A DNA stretch of 12,003 nucleotides from NCBI GenBank assembly GCA_964623885.1, contig CAZUVM010000104.1:1-12003 (forward strand), read 5' to 3'. The translations under genes and the position numbers were made by a program. The notes below the pieces were generated by a model, which did not search any database, was not told where the DNA came from, and was given only the letters and a program-made list of their open reading frames with translations. Numbering within the stretch: position 1 is the first letter of the stretch; every line of letters starts with the position of its first letter. Of the stretch, positions 1-7,894 are shown one piece after another. The stretch comes from CAZUVM01 sp964623885. GTDB taxonomy: Bacteria; Verrucomicrobiota; Verrucomicrobiia; Limisphaerales; UBA8199.

Positions 1-2894
1 AAACTCTCCGGTGGGCCCAGGTAGCTCGGTTTGACCCCTCCGCAATCCACCACCAGCTTTTCCAAGACCACGCCGGGATCGACCATCCAAACGTGGAGCG
101 TATGATAGCCGGACTGGGTAATGATGTGCTTTGATTTCGCCTTGCGAACGTTATCCCTTACTGACTGTTCCCAGTCGCGATTCCCGTTATCCACAAAATA
201 ACCTTTCGGTACGATGGTCACGACTTGCGGTTTCTCGTCATCAAACGCAACCGCCAGGCGCACTCCGCGATCCGGGGCGAAATTCAAACAAGGCGCCACA
301 ATCGAGGTCACCTCGACTGCCCCAGTGCTGAAGAGGTACAGACGATAATCCAAAGACGGCGAATTCTCCAGCGGCATGACACTCGCCGCCGTCACCGGGA
401 ATATGCTCATCGATGAATCCCTGAGTCCCAGGTCGGGAATCTGTTCCCAGCGCGCCGACGGTGCATCTTTCTTCGCCGTGAAATGAACGGCATCGATGGC
501 GACGTAGCCGCTGGTTTCGACAAACCCGCGCAACGTATCTCGAGCCGGCTCAGCCTGATTGAAGATCTTAACCTGCACAACCGCTTCTTCCGCTCCGGGC
601 CGCGCGATTCGCACCACGCCTTCCGCCGAGCCCTTCGGCGCCTTTGCCCAATCCACGTCCACCCACAACCGTTGGTCGTTGGTTACCGTTCCGTTGTTGG
701 GACTAATCCTGATCCACGGGGTGCGGGCCGTCGCGGTGAAATTGAACGGGGCGCGCCCGCGTTCAAACACGTCAATGTAATGACGCGGCCGGTTAAAGGA
801 ATCGAACACCGGCAGAACGAGGCCATTCGTAGCGCTCGGCCAGGCTTCCGCCGACCCCTCGGGCGCCATTCCCAGACCGGCCGTCTCGGGTACTGTTTGA
901 TTAACCACTCTGGGCATCGCGTTCGACTCCGGTTGTTGCCAATAGGTGTAGCCGATATGCGTCTGGTCCATCATGTGGCTCCACTTTCCACCTGCGAGTT
1001 GGTGGTTGAAGTAATCCGAAAGCTGCGCGTCCTCCTTGAACAAACTCCGCGCGATCTCCGCCCAGTCATTCGCGCTGGCGCGACTTTGTTGCGCGTACAG
1101 CCGGTTCTTCGCTACCGCAACATAAAGCTGGTTCACGACCGCGCAGGCTTTCGTTGGGTGTAATACGAGTTCATAGAAAGCGTCGCGGGCAGCCTGGGGC
1201 AGGCCGGCTTGAATCGCTTCCGCCTGGGATACCAACTCGGTCCATTCGGTGACAATCTTATCGGCCTCCCCGTAGTTCAGCAGACTGAAGGTGCCGGGTT
1301 CCAGCAGCTCGGGCTTGCGCCGGCCATTGTACTTCGTGTACTTGGAAATAACTTCCGCGATGGCAGCGGCGTGCTCGGCGCCAAATTCGCGTTCAGCCCA
1401 GAGCCGGTCGTACTCGGCGATCCGTTCCTTCGGCCACTTATCCGGGTCCCAAGCAAACGTGAGGAAAAATTCCATCGGGAATTCCATCGGCTTGAGGTCG
1501 CCGACGTTGACGATCCAGATGCGGTCTGCGCCGTAACGATACGCGAGATTCATCTGTTCCCAGACTTTCAGAATGGGAACGGTGTTGAGCCATTTGTAAT
1601 TGCGCGGGCCGCCGACGTAGTCAAAGTGATAGTAGATGCCCGCGCCACCGCTCCTTTTGCGCTCTTCAGCGGTTGGCAATCGGCGGATATTGCCCCAATT
1701 ATCGTCGCACCAAAGCAGTGTCACATCGTCGGGCACGCGCATGCCTTTCTCGTAATACTCCTGCACTTCCTTATAGAGCGCCCAGAGCTGCGGCACCTCG
1801 GTCACATTCGTATGCATGACCTGTTCGATGATCTTTCGCTGGTCCGCCACGATGCGTTCGAGCAAAGCGATGTTGGCCGTTTCCGACATCGGCGTATCGA
1901 TTTTCCCACGCATCGCTAGCGTAATGATGCTCTCGTAATTGCGGTTCCGCTCGAGGCCTTCGGTCCAGAACCGGCGCAACAACTCCGGATCTTTATCGTA
2001 GTTCCATTCGGCCGCTGTGTGGCCTTGCCGGTTCCATTCCTTGTCTGCCCGCAACATCGGCTCGACGTGCGAAGTGCCCATCACGATGCCGTACTCGTCG
2101 GCCAGCTTCGGGTTGAGCGGGTCGTCTTCGTTGAAACAGTTGTTCCACATTGCCGGCCAGAGGTAGTTGGCTTTGAGCCGCAGCAGCAGCTCGAAAACAT
2201 TCGTGTAGAACTGGTGGTTGTAGTTGCCAAACCTCTCTTTCACCCAGCCCGTCAGGCATGGCGCTTCGTCATTGAGAAATATGCCACGGTATTTCACTGC
2301 CGGCGGGCCTTGCACAAATCGACCCGCCTTCACGTAGAGGGAATCATGGTGTTTCACCGGCACATCGGCCCACCAATACCAGGGCGAGACGCCGATCTGC
2401 TCGGACAATTCGTAAATGCCGTAAATGGTTCCGCGCTTATCGCTGCCGGCAATCACTAGCAACGAATCGACTCCAGGCAGCGCATTAGTAACCACCGCGA
2501 TGACGTAAGATTCCCATTTCCCTTGTATCTCGTTCGCCTGCAACTTCCCTTCTCTCGCAAGTTGGTCGATCAGCGCGCTTTTGCCCAGCGTTCCCACGAC
2601 GATAGGACGCATGCCGGGCCGCGCCGAACCTTTCTCGAACGCCGGCCGGATGCCCGACACGCGCGCAACGTCCGTCTGCAGATCCTGCGCCGCGCGGATT
2701 ACTCCCGGGTAATCATCCGCGCCAACGAGAATTGGGGCGGCTGCGCCTTTCGCCACGAGGCAAAAACTCCCTGGTCCGCCATTCTCGACAATGAAGTGTT
2801 CCGTGCTTAAAGCCAGCAGCGGCAAGGGCAGGACAAGGAGGCAAAAAAGAAGTAAGCGCCAGTGCGAACTGCCGCGCTGCGATGCAGGAGCCAT
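1..2894 (-). CDS. GH115 xylan alpha-glucuronidase, secreted, 3' end outside window
   Basis: Reverse-strand translation gives 964 residues without a stop, running off the left edge. Residues 11-29 are a hydrophobic signal peptide (LLLFCLLVLPLPLLA), so export is likely. Motifs typical of glycoside hydrolase family 115 follow: YRGIFLNDE (about 202-210), LWPAMWNN (245-252), GTSHVEPM (273-280), LAMRG (326-330), WCDDNWGNIRRLP (395-407), GGAGIYYHFDYVGGPRNYKW (416-435) and WIVNVGDLKPMEFPMEF (460-476). These belong to the TIM-barrel core; a helical region and a C-terminal beta-rich domain follow. The open end reads GGVKPSYLGPPES, as at the family's C-terminus, so only a few residues are missing. The family removes (4-O-methyl)glucuronic acid side chains from glucuronoxylan. 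ATG 2894 is chosen because it directly precedes the signal peptide; no clear ribosome binding site is seen. Family assignment is very secure; exact substrate is not shown. Confidence 0.95.
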   Translation of the reverse strand, partial: MAPASQRGSSHWRLLLFCLLVLPLPLLALSTEHFIVENGGPGSFCLVAKGAAAPILVGADDYPGVIRAAQDLQTDVARVSGIRPAFEKGSARPGMRPIVVGTLGKSALIDQLAREGKLQANEIQGKWESYVIAVVTNALPGVDSLLVIAGSDKRGTIYGIYELSEQIGVSPWYWWADVPVKHHDSLYVKAGRFVQGPPAVKYRGIFLNDEAPCLTGWVKERFGNYNHQFYTNVFELLLRLKANYLWPAMWNNCFNEDDPLNPKLADEYGIVMGTSHVEPMLRADKEWNRQGHTAAEWNYDKDPELLRRFWTEGLERNRNYESIITLAMRGKIDTPMSETANIALLERIVADQRKIIEQVMHTNVTEVPQLWALYKEVQEYYEKGMRVPDDVTLLWCDDNWGNIRRLPTAEERKRSGGAGIYYHFDYVGGPRNYKWLNTVPILKVWEQMNLAYRYGADRIWIVNVGDLKPMEFPMEFFLTFAWDPDKWPKERIAEYDRLWAEREFGAEHAAAIAEVISKYTKYNGRRKPELLEPGTFSLLNYGEADKIVTEWTELVSQAEAIQAGLPQAARDAFYELVLHPTKACAVVNQLYVAVAKNRLYAQQSRASANDWAEIARSLFKEDAQLSDYFNHQLAGGKWSHMMDQTHIGYTYWQQPESNAMPRVVNQTVPETAGLGMAPEGSAEAWPSATNGLVLPVFDSFNRPRHYIDVFERGRAPFNFTATARTPWIRISPNNGTVTNDQRLWVDVDWAKAPKGSAEGVVRIARPGAEEAVVQVKIFNQAEPARDTLRGFVETSGYVAIDAVHFTAKKDAPSARWEQIPDLGLRDSSMSIFPVTAASVMPLENSPSLDYRLYLFSTGAVEVTSIVAPCLNFAPDRGVRLAVAFDDEKPQVVTIVPKGYFVDNGNRDWEQSVRDNVRKAKSKHIITQSGYHTLHVWMVDPGVVLEKLVVDCGGVKPSYLGPPES

Positions 2895-2966
2895 GCGGAA
2901 ATACAAGCGTGGGCAGGCCGCAATATCAAGACGCGAGTATGAAGCGCAAGATGCGACAGCGAGCCC

Positions 2967-3108
2967 GTAGCGCAGGCCTTGGTGATCGTCCGACAGGACC
3001 CTGCTGTATCGCCGACCTCGGAGTCGGCGAGCGTTGGCGCGTGGCGTCTGCGCCAGGGTTCGCAGGCTAGGAAGCCTGCGATACAGCAGGCTCGGAGGCC
3101 TGCGCTAC
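2967..3108 (-). repeat. Palindromic interspersed element, copy 1 (full length)
   Basis: A 142-bp imperfect palindrome lies upstream of the GH115 start. Outer arms GTAGCGCAGGCC (2967-2978) and GGCCTGCGCTAC (3097-3108) are exact complements. Inner arms CTGCTGTATCGC (3001-3012) and GCGATACAGCAG (3078-3089) are also exact complements. Two hairpins sit inside: 3010-3029 (CGCCGAC / GTCGGCG type) and 3061-3080 (CGCAGGCT / AGCCTGCG). Its reverse complement aligns with the copy at 4662-4798, so the two are in opposite orientation. It has no transposase and no coding capacity. Confidence 0.9.
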
Positions 3109-3151
3109 TTCGAAGGGTACCTACGGCTTTTTCTTCGTCCGTAAACGCCCG

Positions 3152-4348
3152 TCACTGGCTGACCAGCCTGAAGAATCCAATCCCCGTTGCCGGCAAAGCC
3201 ACTTGGTTTTGGTCGTTCACGACCGTTGGGGTCTGGCCAACTGAAGTCCAGTTAGACAGGGTCAGATCGGACGATTGCTGCAAGACAAAGTTGCTTGCTG
3301 TAGCGGGCCAGGAAACCAACACCGTTCCGGCGGACACGCTGATGGACAGAGTCGGATTCGCCGGTGCGGGGGTAACCTGACTGGTACTCATGAGCACCAT
3401 GCTATGACCGCTACGGGCCGAAATGGCGACAACGTTCGTAAGCCCGGCAGGGATATCGCACTGGCCGGAGGAATCGAAACCCCAGGCAACCAAAGAACCG
3501 TCCGCTTTCAGTGCAAGGCAATGGTAATCTCCGGTGGCGATTGCGATGACGTTGGAAAGCCCGGCAGGCACGCCGCCTTGGGCAAGGCCAAAGGTTCCCC
3601 AAAAAACTACCGTGCCGTCACTTCTCAAAACCAGGTTGTGGAAACCGCCCGCAGCGATCGCCACCACATTGCTGAGGCCCGCGGGCACGGTCGATTGTCC
3701 CTGCTGGTTGGCACCCCAGGCCATTACCGTTCCGTCATCTTTCAGCGCCAGGCTATGGTACATTCCGCCGGCAATCGCCACGACGTGGTTGAGCCCATTA
3801 GGAACGTTGCACTGGCCATTTTCGTTGTCGCCAAACGCGGCAACCGTCCCGTCCTGTTTCAGCGCGAGACTATGAAGCGCGCCGGCAGCCACGGCTTTCG
3901 CCGGGCCAAGGTTGGCGGGAACATTGCATTGGCCGTAATCGCCATATTGTCCACCTGTAGGTCCCCAGGCCACGACGCTGCCGTCCTGCATTAAAGCCAG
4001 GCTATGCACATTGCCGGCAGCGACCTGCAACGAAGCTTGGGCCTGCAGCGCGCCCGGCAAGTTGGTCTGGCTGAAGCGATCGTCTCCCCAGGCAGCGACT
4101 GCGCCGGTGCCTTGTAACGCAACGCTGTGAAAGGAACCGGCCGAAATGGCTGCCGAGCCGCTGGTGGTATCGGCGACAGGGCTCAGGGTCATGTCGTACT
4201 GCATGTCGCCCCAGGCAACGACCCGCGTGCCGGCGTGGGCAGAAATAGCCAGGCAAAGCAGGCCTTGAATGAAAGCCAGATAGATAACGATGGACCGGTT
4301 ACGGCGAGTGATTGCGGGAAACTGCTTCCCTCCGTTGCTACATTCCAT
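3152..4348 (-). CDS. Secreted RCC1-repeat beta-propeller protein
   Basis: 398 residues from ATG 4348; a longer TTG start at 4363 adds five residues and is less likely. A signal peptide (IVIYLAFIQGLLCLAISAHAG) lies near residues 20-40. The body holds about seven RCC1-type repeats with the pattern VVAIAAG..HSLALK.DGTV.AWG..QGQ..VPAGL, for example at 3486-3560 and 3690-3860, predicting a seven-bladed propeller. After a Pro-rich linker (TPAPANPTLS) comes a C-terminal module of about 60 residues (VLVSWPATASNFVLQQSSDL ... GFFRLVSQ), a tail I associate with exported verrucomicrobial proteins. Bacterial RCC1-repeat proteins are usually extracellular and of unknown ligand; no catalytic residues are evident. 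It is tandem with GH115, separated by a repeat element. The fold is secure, the function unknown. Confidence 0.9.
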   Translation of the reverse strand: MECSNGGKQFPAITRRNRSIVIYLAFIQGLLCLAISAHAGTRVVAWGDMQYDMTLSPVADTTSGSAAISAGSFHSVALQGTGAVAAWGDDRFSQTNLPGALQAQASLQVAAGNVHSLALMQDGSVVAWGPTGGQYGDYGQCNVPANLGPAKAVAAGALHSLALKQDGTVAAFGDNENGQCNVPNGLNHVVAIAGGMYHSLALKDDGTVMAWGANQQGQSTVPAGLSNVVAIAAGGFHNLVLRSDGTVVFWGTFGLAQGGVPAGLSNVIAIATGDYHCLALKADGSLVAWGFDSSGQCDIPAGLTNVVAISARSGHSMVLMSTSQVTPAPANPTLSISVSAGTVLVSWPATASNFVLQQSSDLTLSNWTSVGQTPTVVNDQNQVALPATGIGFFRLVSQ

Positions 4349-4550
4349 AATTCTCAGTTGCAAACTTCGGGTCCACTCTCGACGTAGAACGACGTCCCTT
4401 CAATCCGGTGAGGTACTGGAAAAGCTCCCGGTGTTTCCCCGGGAGCAAGGTGGTAACCGAGCCCTGCTTGGTTCCCTCTTAATCGTAATCCTGATCCTCC
4501 TCTCTACGCTCCTTGACCTAACCACTACGCGTCGTGATCATGCCCCCGAT

Positions 4551-5468
4551 ATGCGCGGGAGCCGAATCACACTCTTGCCAATTGCGACCTGCTTACCTCC
4601 CCACCAAAACCCCAAGCTCCTGGCCCGAACATTTCAATCCAACTTGGAGCCCCCGAACGGTGTAGCGCAGACCTCCGAGACCTCCGAGTCTGCGGTATCG
4701 CAGGCTTCCCAGCCTGCGAACGCCGTAAGCAGACGCTGTGACCTAGCGCTCGCCGACTCGGAGGTCGGCGATACGGCAGGCTCGGAGGCCTGCGCTACGC
4801 GACATGCGGCCACGTTCGGCGATGGAATATTCCAGGCGCGCGGCAGCGCTAATGCAATGACGTTTATTGAAGTGGTCATGGTAGTCGCAGTAATACTGCT
4901 GCTGGCTGCCGTAGTGCTGCCTTGGTTGAGGGGAAACCAGCAGCGACAACGGAGGATAACGTGCACCTCAAATTTGGTGCAGATTGGTGTGGCCTGCCGA
5001 ACCTGGGCCCTGGGCCACAGCGATCTTTACCCGGCAGTCGCGTCGGGTTCGTTAGGCGGCGCGCAGAAAGATGTCGCGAGCGGAGAAGCGTTTCGCTGGT
5101 TTCAGGTTATGTCGAATGAACTAGCCTCGCCTCGGGTTCTGGTTTGCCCTGCCGATGATCGGGTGAGGGCGACCAGCTTTAGTACTGGCTTGTCAAACCG
5201 CAACCTCAGTTACTTTGTAGGTCTCGACGCCGTCGACACAAACCCGCAAATGTTTTTGGCCGGTGACCGCAACCTGACCAACGGTCTTGCTCCCACGAAT
5301 GGAATTCTGGTTTTGATCACGAATCGCCCGACGGGCTGGACACACGCGATCCATCGATTCCAAGGCAACGTCGCCCTGGCCGATGGCAGCGTTCAGCAGT
5401 TTTCAACCCCCAGGCTCCGCACCGCAATCCCCAGCAACGGCACGCCCGAGCGCCTGGCCATGCCCTAG
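4551..5468 (+). CDS. Type II-type pseudopilin with H-X9-DG signature
   Basis: The secure part begins at 4857: MTFIEVVMVVAVILLLAAVV is the class III prepilin cleavage/methylation segment (Thr +2, Glu +5, then a hydrophobic helix). A globular domain of about 180 residues follows, with CPADD and, near the C-terminus, H-RFQGNVALA-DG, the H-X9-DG processing-associated motif common in Planctomycetes/Verrucomicrobia pseudopilins. Cleavage would fall after Ala in SANA|MTFIE, so an upstream in-frame leader is expected. The frame is open back to ATG 4290, which overlaps the divergent RCC1 gene. I list ATG 4551 as the first in-frame ATG outside that gene, but no ribosome binding site supports it and the true start is uncertain. 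The leader region encodes an in-frame palindromic element (4662-4798), odd for a short prepilin leader. Likely an inner-membrane/periplasmic pseudopilin; partners are not in the window. Confidence 0.8.
   Translation: MRGSRITLLPIATCLPPHQNPKLLARTFQSNLEPPNGVAQTSETSESAVSQASQPANAVSRRCDLALADSEVGDTAGSEACATRHAATFGDGIFQARGSANAMTFIEVVMVVAVILLLAAVVLPWLRGNQQRQRRITCTSNLVQIGVACRTWALGHSDLYPAVASGSLGGAQKDVASGEAFRWFQVMSNELASPRVLVCPADDRVRATSFSTGLSNRNLSYFVGLDAVDTNPQMFLAGDRNLTNGLAPTNGILVLITNRPTGWTHAIHRFQGNVALADGSVQQFSTPRLRTAIPSNGTPERLAMP
4662..4798 (+). repeat. Palindromic interspersed element, copy 2, inside pseudopilin leader frame
   Basis: 137 bp, starting GTAGCGCAG and ending GGCCTGCGCTAC, with the same inner hairpins as copy 1: 4699-4718 (CGCAGGCT..AGCCTGCG) and 4751-4770 (CGCCGACT..GTCGGCG). 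It matches the reverse complement of 2967-3108. It contains no stop in the pseudopilin frame and would be translated as VAQTSETSESAVSQASQPAN and onward. The left end has a duplicated ACCTCCGAG stretch (4670-4688). Confidence 0.9.
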
Positions 5469-5483
5469 AGCCTGAACGACCAT

Positions 5484-5626
5484 TTAACCACAAATTCCAT
5501 AGATAAACACAGCTGAATAAGACGTTGACCATGGGGAACCTTCTCTGAATCGTGAACACACACTTGAACCAGCAAAGCTTACCATCGTTTCCGCAAATCT
5601 GTGTTCATCTGTGTCCATCTGTGGTT
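5484..5626. repeat. Inverted decamer ladder between convergent genes (possible bidirectional terminator)
   Basis: The right arm 5597-5626 is three decamers of form ATCTGTGNNN (variable ends TTC, TCC, GTT). The left arm 5484-5512 (TTAACCACAAATTCC...ACACAG) is an imperfect inverted counterpart, reading CTGTGTTTATCTATGG and ending GTGGTTAA on the other strand. The pair lies between the convergent stops of the pseudopilin (5468) and the URO-D gene (5658). No gene is seen in 5469-5657. Confidence 0.65.
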
Positions 5627-5657
5627 TTCAATTCATTAGATGTACAAACCACGCTCT

Positions 5658-6884
5658 TCAGTCACTCACCGCTGCCTCATACATCGCCACAATATTAGCT
5701 GCCGGCACGTCGGCCAGAATGTTGTGCACTTGTTGAAACACAAACCCACCGCCCGGACGCCAGATGTCAATCTGCTTGCGCACGTGCTCGCGCACCTGCG
5801 CCGGCGTCCCGCTGATTAGGACGTCGCGCGTATCGCACGCGCCGCCCCAAAAGGTGAGCGCGCGACCGAAATCGCGCTTCAAACCGGCCGCGTCCATGCC
5901 GCGGCAGGTGATTTGCACGGGATTGATCGCGTGCAGACCGGCGTCGATAAGGTCTGGCAACAATTCGCGCACACCGCCGCAGCAGTGCAGCATGATCTTC
6001 AGGTGCGGCGCCCGTTCGCGAACCATCTGCCACATCGCCCGCTCGCGCGATTTGAAATACTCGCGGTACATCGCCGGTGAGACCTGCGGTCCGGACTGCA
6101 TCCCGAGATCGTCGCCGAACAGGATGATGTCGATGTGTTCAGCCACGGCGTCCAGAAACCGCTCGAGGTTGCGCAGGTGAATCGCCGTGAGTTTATCCAG
6201 GAACCGATGGGCGCGCTCATGCTCCCCCGCCAGCAGCATGAAGAAATTGTCGTTGCGATAAAACCATTGGCCAAGTTCGAGCAGGTTGCCGCCAAAAAGC
6301 GCAATGATCGCGCGGTCTGTCTGTTGCCGGAACCGGCGCGCGCCTTCAGCTAGAATCCTGGCGCCCTCCGGCCCGGACGCAATCGGCCCCGGCGGCGACG
6401 GGATCGCGGACCACATGCATTCGTCCAGCTCGGCTTCGAGCCGGTCGAGGTCTTCCTTTTCGAGAAACGGGAAATTCGCTTGTTCGAAATACCAAACGTC
6501 CTTGGGCATCCGGGCAATAATGGTTCCCGTCGCTTTAGAGCGGAGCACCCAGTCGCCGTTGTTGCGTTCCGGCCTTGCCCATACCGGCATCAGGCAGGGA
6601 GTGCCGTCGGGCAGCACCCATTCGGACCAATATTTATCCTCGAGCGCAAACGCGCGTCCCAGCTCGATCGTGTCCACTTGAAACCGCTGGAGAACGTCTT
6701 CGTCCACGATTGCCAATTGCTGCACCGGGTCATAAACACGGATTGGCAACTTTGGCAGTCCAAGAAAATCGCGGAGCCGCGCGTAAGCCATGGCGGCGAT
6801 GCCGGAAGAGCGATGGCCGGAAAGGTCGATAGGCGGGCGGTCCGGTTCGCGATGGTTCAGGGCCGCCAGGACGCGTTCGCGCAT
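5658..6884 (-). CDS. URO-D / MtaA-CmuA-like methyltransferase family protein
   Basis: 408 residues from ATG 6884; the frame extends 14 codons further, but MRERVLAALNHREPDRPPID is the usual N-terminus of this family. Signature regions: HREPDRPPID (11-20), FGDDLGMQSGPQVSP (about 256-270), HCCGGVRELLPDLIDAG (300-316), AINPVQ (319-324), WGGACDTRDVL (346-356) and GGFVFQQVHNILADVP (379-394). The H-x-C pair (His300, Cys302) plus Cys350 match the zinc-binding triad of MtaA/CmuA-type methyltransferases rather than the haem-pathway HemE, so corrinoid-linked methyl transfer or demethylation is more likely than porphyrin decarboxylation. No corrinoid protein gene is adjacent, and the substrate is unknown. 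It stands alone, convergent with the pseudopilin. A perfect 12-bp palindrome lies 17 bp upstream of the start. Confidence 0.88.
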   Translation of the reverse strand: MRERVLAALNHREPDRPPIDLSGHRSSGIAAMAYARLRDFLGLPKLPIRVYDPVQQLAIVDEDVLQRFQVDTIELGRAFALEDKYWSEWVLPDGTPCLMPVWARPERNNGDWVLRSKATGTIIARMPKDVWYFEQANFPFLEKEDLDRLEAELDECMWSAIPSPPGPIASGPEGARILAEGARRFRQQTDRAIIALFGGNLLELGQWFYRNDNFFMLLAGEHERAHRFLDKLTAIHLRNLERFLDAVAEHIDIILFGDDLGMQSGPQVSPAMYREYFKSRERAMWQMVRERAPHLKIMLHCCGGVRELLPDLIDAGLHAINPVQITCRGMDAAGLKRDFGRALTFWGGACDTRDVLISGTPAQVREHVRKQIDIWRPGGGFVFQQVHNILADVPAANIVAMYEAAVSD

Positions 6885-6900
6885 AATTCTGAGCGGCCGG

Positions 6901-6912
6901 CCAACCGGTTGG
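6901..6912. promoter_or_regulatory. Perfect 12-bp palindrome upstream of URO-D gene
   Basis: CCAACCGGTTGG is an exact palindrome centred at 6906/6907, flanked by GGCCGG on the left and CACCGGCC on the right. It lies 17-28 bp upstream of ATG 6884 on the minus strand, where a repressor operator could sit. No regulator gene adjoins it, so the role is inference. Confidence 0.3.
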
Positions 6913-7075
6913 CACCGGCCAAGCAAGCGGTGGTTCGGCGCCCGCTGCCCAGCGCCTGGTGTAAGCCGGCCGAAGCGAGGATGCCGCGACCTGTGACCAA
7001 CGTAAAGCTTCTTTTGCGTCAGGCACTTGTTGCGCCGTCGCCGCGCTCGCCGGGCAGCAGCTTCAGCAGAGGCCG

Positions 7076-7133
7076 GTCACGTTTCGCGTTTCACGTTTCA
7101 TGTTTCACGCATGACGCATCACCCTCGCCTCAC
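7076..7133 (-). repeat. GTGANNC heptamer ladder, locus A
   Basis: Read on the minus strand from 7133 there is a run of 7-bp units with core GTGA..C. The variable pair goes GG, then TG, then AA (GTGAGGC, GTGATGC, GTCATGC, GTGAAAC, ATGAAAC, GTGAAAC, GCGAAAC). A short GAGG slip breaks the phase once. The first GTGA contains the TGA stop (7130-7132) of the response-regulator remnant. Confidence 0.8.
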
Positions 7134-7363
7134 AAACCTTGGGTCAGTGCTACTGCTATTCCCGTCGCCGGCGGCGGCTGAATCATCTGCGTGAACATCA
7201 TGAAGCTGCGCACAAAACAGATGAGGTCTTTGCAATCGTGTGTCTTAACGAAAAGCTGATCCGCACCCAGCTCGCGAGCTTTGAGAAAAAAGCGCAGGTC
7301 AGGTGAACTGGACAGCACCACCACCCGGATATGGCGCAGGTGGACCTGGTCGCGAAGCCACTC
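7130..7363 (-). pseudogene. Response regulator remnant, C-terminal part only
   Basis: The minus-strand frame from about 7363 to the TGA at 7130-7132 reads EWLRDQVHLRHIRVVVLSSS, then PDLRFFLKARELGADQLFVK and a C-terminal helix. This matches the second half of a receiver (REC) domain: the helix before beta-4, the beta-4 Ser/Thr (VLSSS), and the beta-5 lysine (LFVK). The acidic pair, the phospho-acceptor Asp and everything N-terminal are absent. Upstream of about 7365 the frame runs into unrelated sequence and a TAG (7394-7396); the only start codon is GTG 7324. It abuts a second, oppositely oriented remnant. An inactive fragment is the simplest reading. Confidence 0.8.
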
Positions 7364-7364
7364 G

Positions 7365-7739
7365 CTGCGCGCGCTGAAAGCCGGCGCGATGGGCTACATC
7401 AGCAAGCATGAACCGGCGGCGCGCGTCGTTGCCGCCCTGCGCCTGGTGCTCCAGGGCGAGCGCTACATCACCCCTGGCCTGTCCAAGTCGGTGCTGGGAT
7501 TTGCCCTGCAGCCGGGTTCGGCTGCCGTTACGCCGGAGCAAATCCTCGCCGACCGCGAGCTGGAAGTATTCGAATTGCTGGGCAAAGGCATCGGCACGCG
7601 CGAGATTGCGCAACGCCTCGGCCGCAGTGTCAAAACGATCGAGGCCTACCGCGCCCGCATCAAGCGAAAGCTGCACTTGCAGGATGCACCCACCTTGATG
7701 CGCGAAGCCGTGCGTTGGATCGAGACGCGCGCAAATTAG
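7365..7739 (+). pseudogene. NarL/FixJ-type response regulator remnant (end of REC plus LuxR HTH)
   Basis: The frame reads LRALKAGAMGYISKHEPAAR, the beta-5 region of a NarL-family receiver with the conserved Lys. It continues through a linker into a complete LuxR/GerE helix-turn-helix (DRELEVFELLGKGIGTREIA, then QRLGRSVKTIEAYRARIKRK) and a TAG at 7737-7739. The first 80 or so residues of the receiver, including the phospho-acceptor Asp, are missing. The frame is open back to a TTG at 7281, but that stretch is antisense to the neighbouring remnant and does not look like a receiver. The output domain is intact, so a constitutive DNA-binding fragment cannot be excluded if some start is used. Confidence 0.8.
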
Positions 7740-7785
7740 TTGTTTGCACTGCAATAGTCGGAATTGCTCGCGAGCTGCGAACGAT

Positions 7786-7856
7786 TTAACCGCTGATGAA
7801 CGGGCATGGGCGCCAATGAAGAAACTTAGCGTTCATTAGCGTCAATTAGTGGTTAA
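7786..7856. repeat. Inverted decamer ladder between convergent frames
   Basis: 7826-7855 is three decamers beginning TTAG (variable tails GTTCA, GTCAA, GGTTA), ending in GTGGTTAA. The left side 7786-7802 (TTAACCGCTGATGAACG) is the imperfect inverted counterpart. It lies between the convergent ends of the NarL-type remnant (7739) and the response regulator ending at 7895, and resembles 5484-5626 in its terminal TTAACC/GGTTAA arms. Confidence 0.65.
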
Positions 7857-7894
7857 GGGCTTCTCTTTTGTGCTTGTTCGTGCCTTCAATCCTT

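Noticed and set aside
483..1919. Long plus-strand open frames at 483-1163 and 1209-1919.
   Set aside because: They are antisense to the GH115 gene, whose minus-strand translation contains many recognisable family motifs throughout.
3275..3994. Plus-strand open frame of 239 codons.
   Set aside because: It is antisense to the RCC1 repeats, and its repetitive look is a by-product of those repeats.
5764..7026. Several open frames overlapping the URO-D gene on both strands.
   Set aside because: They are Arg/Pro/Ser-rich shadow frames of a gene with a clear family signature.
7281..7739. Treating the plus-strand frame from TTG 7281 as an intact 152-residue regulator.
   Set aside because: The first 28 or so codons are antisense to another receiver-domain remnant and show no receiver features, so this is a truncated gene joined to foreign sequence.
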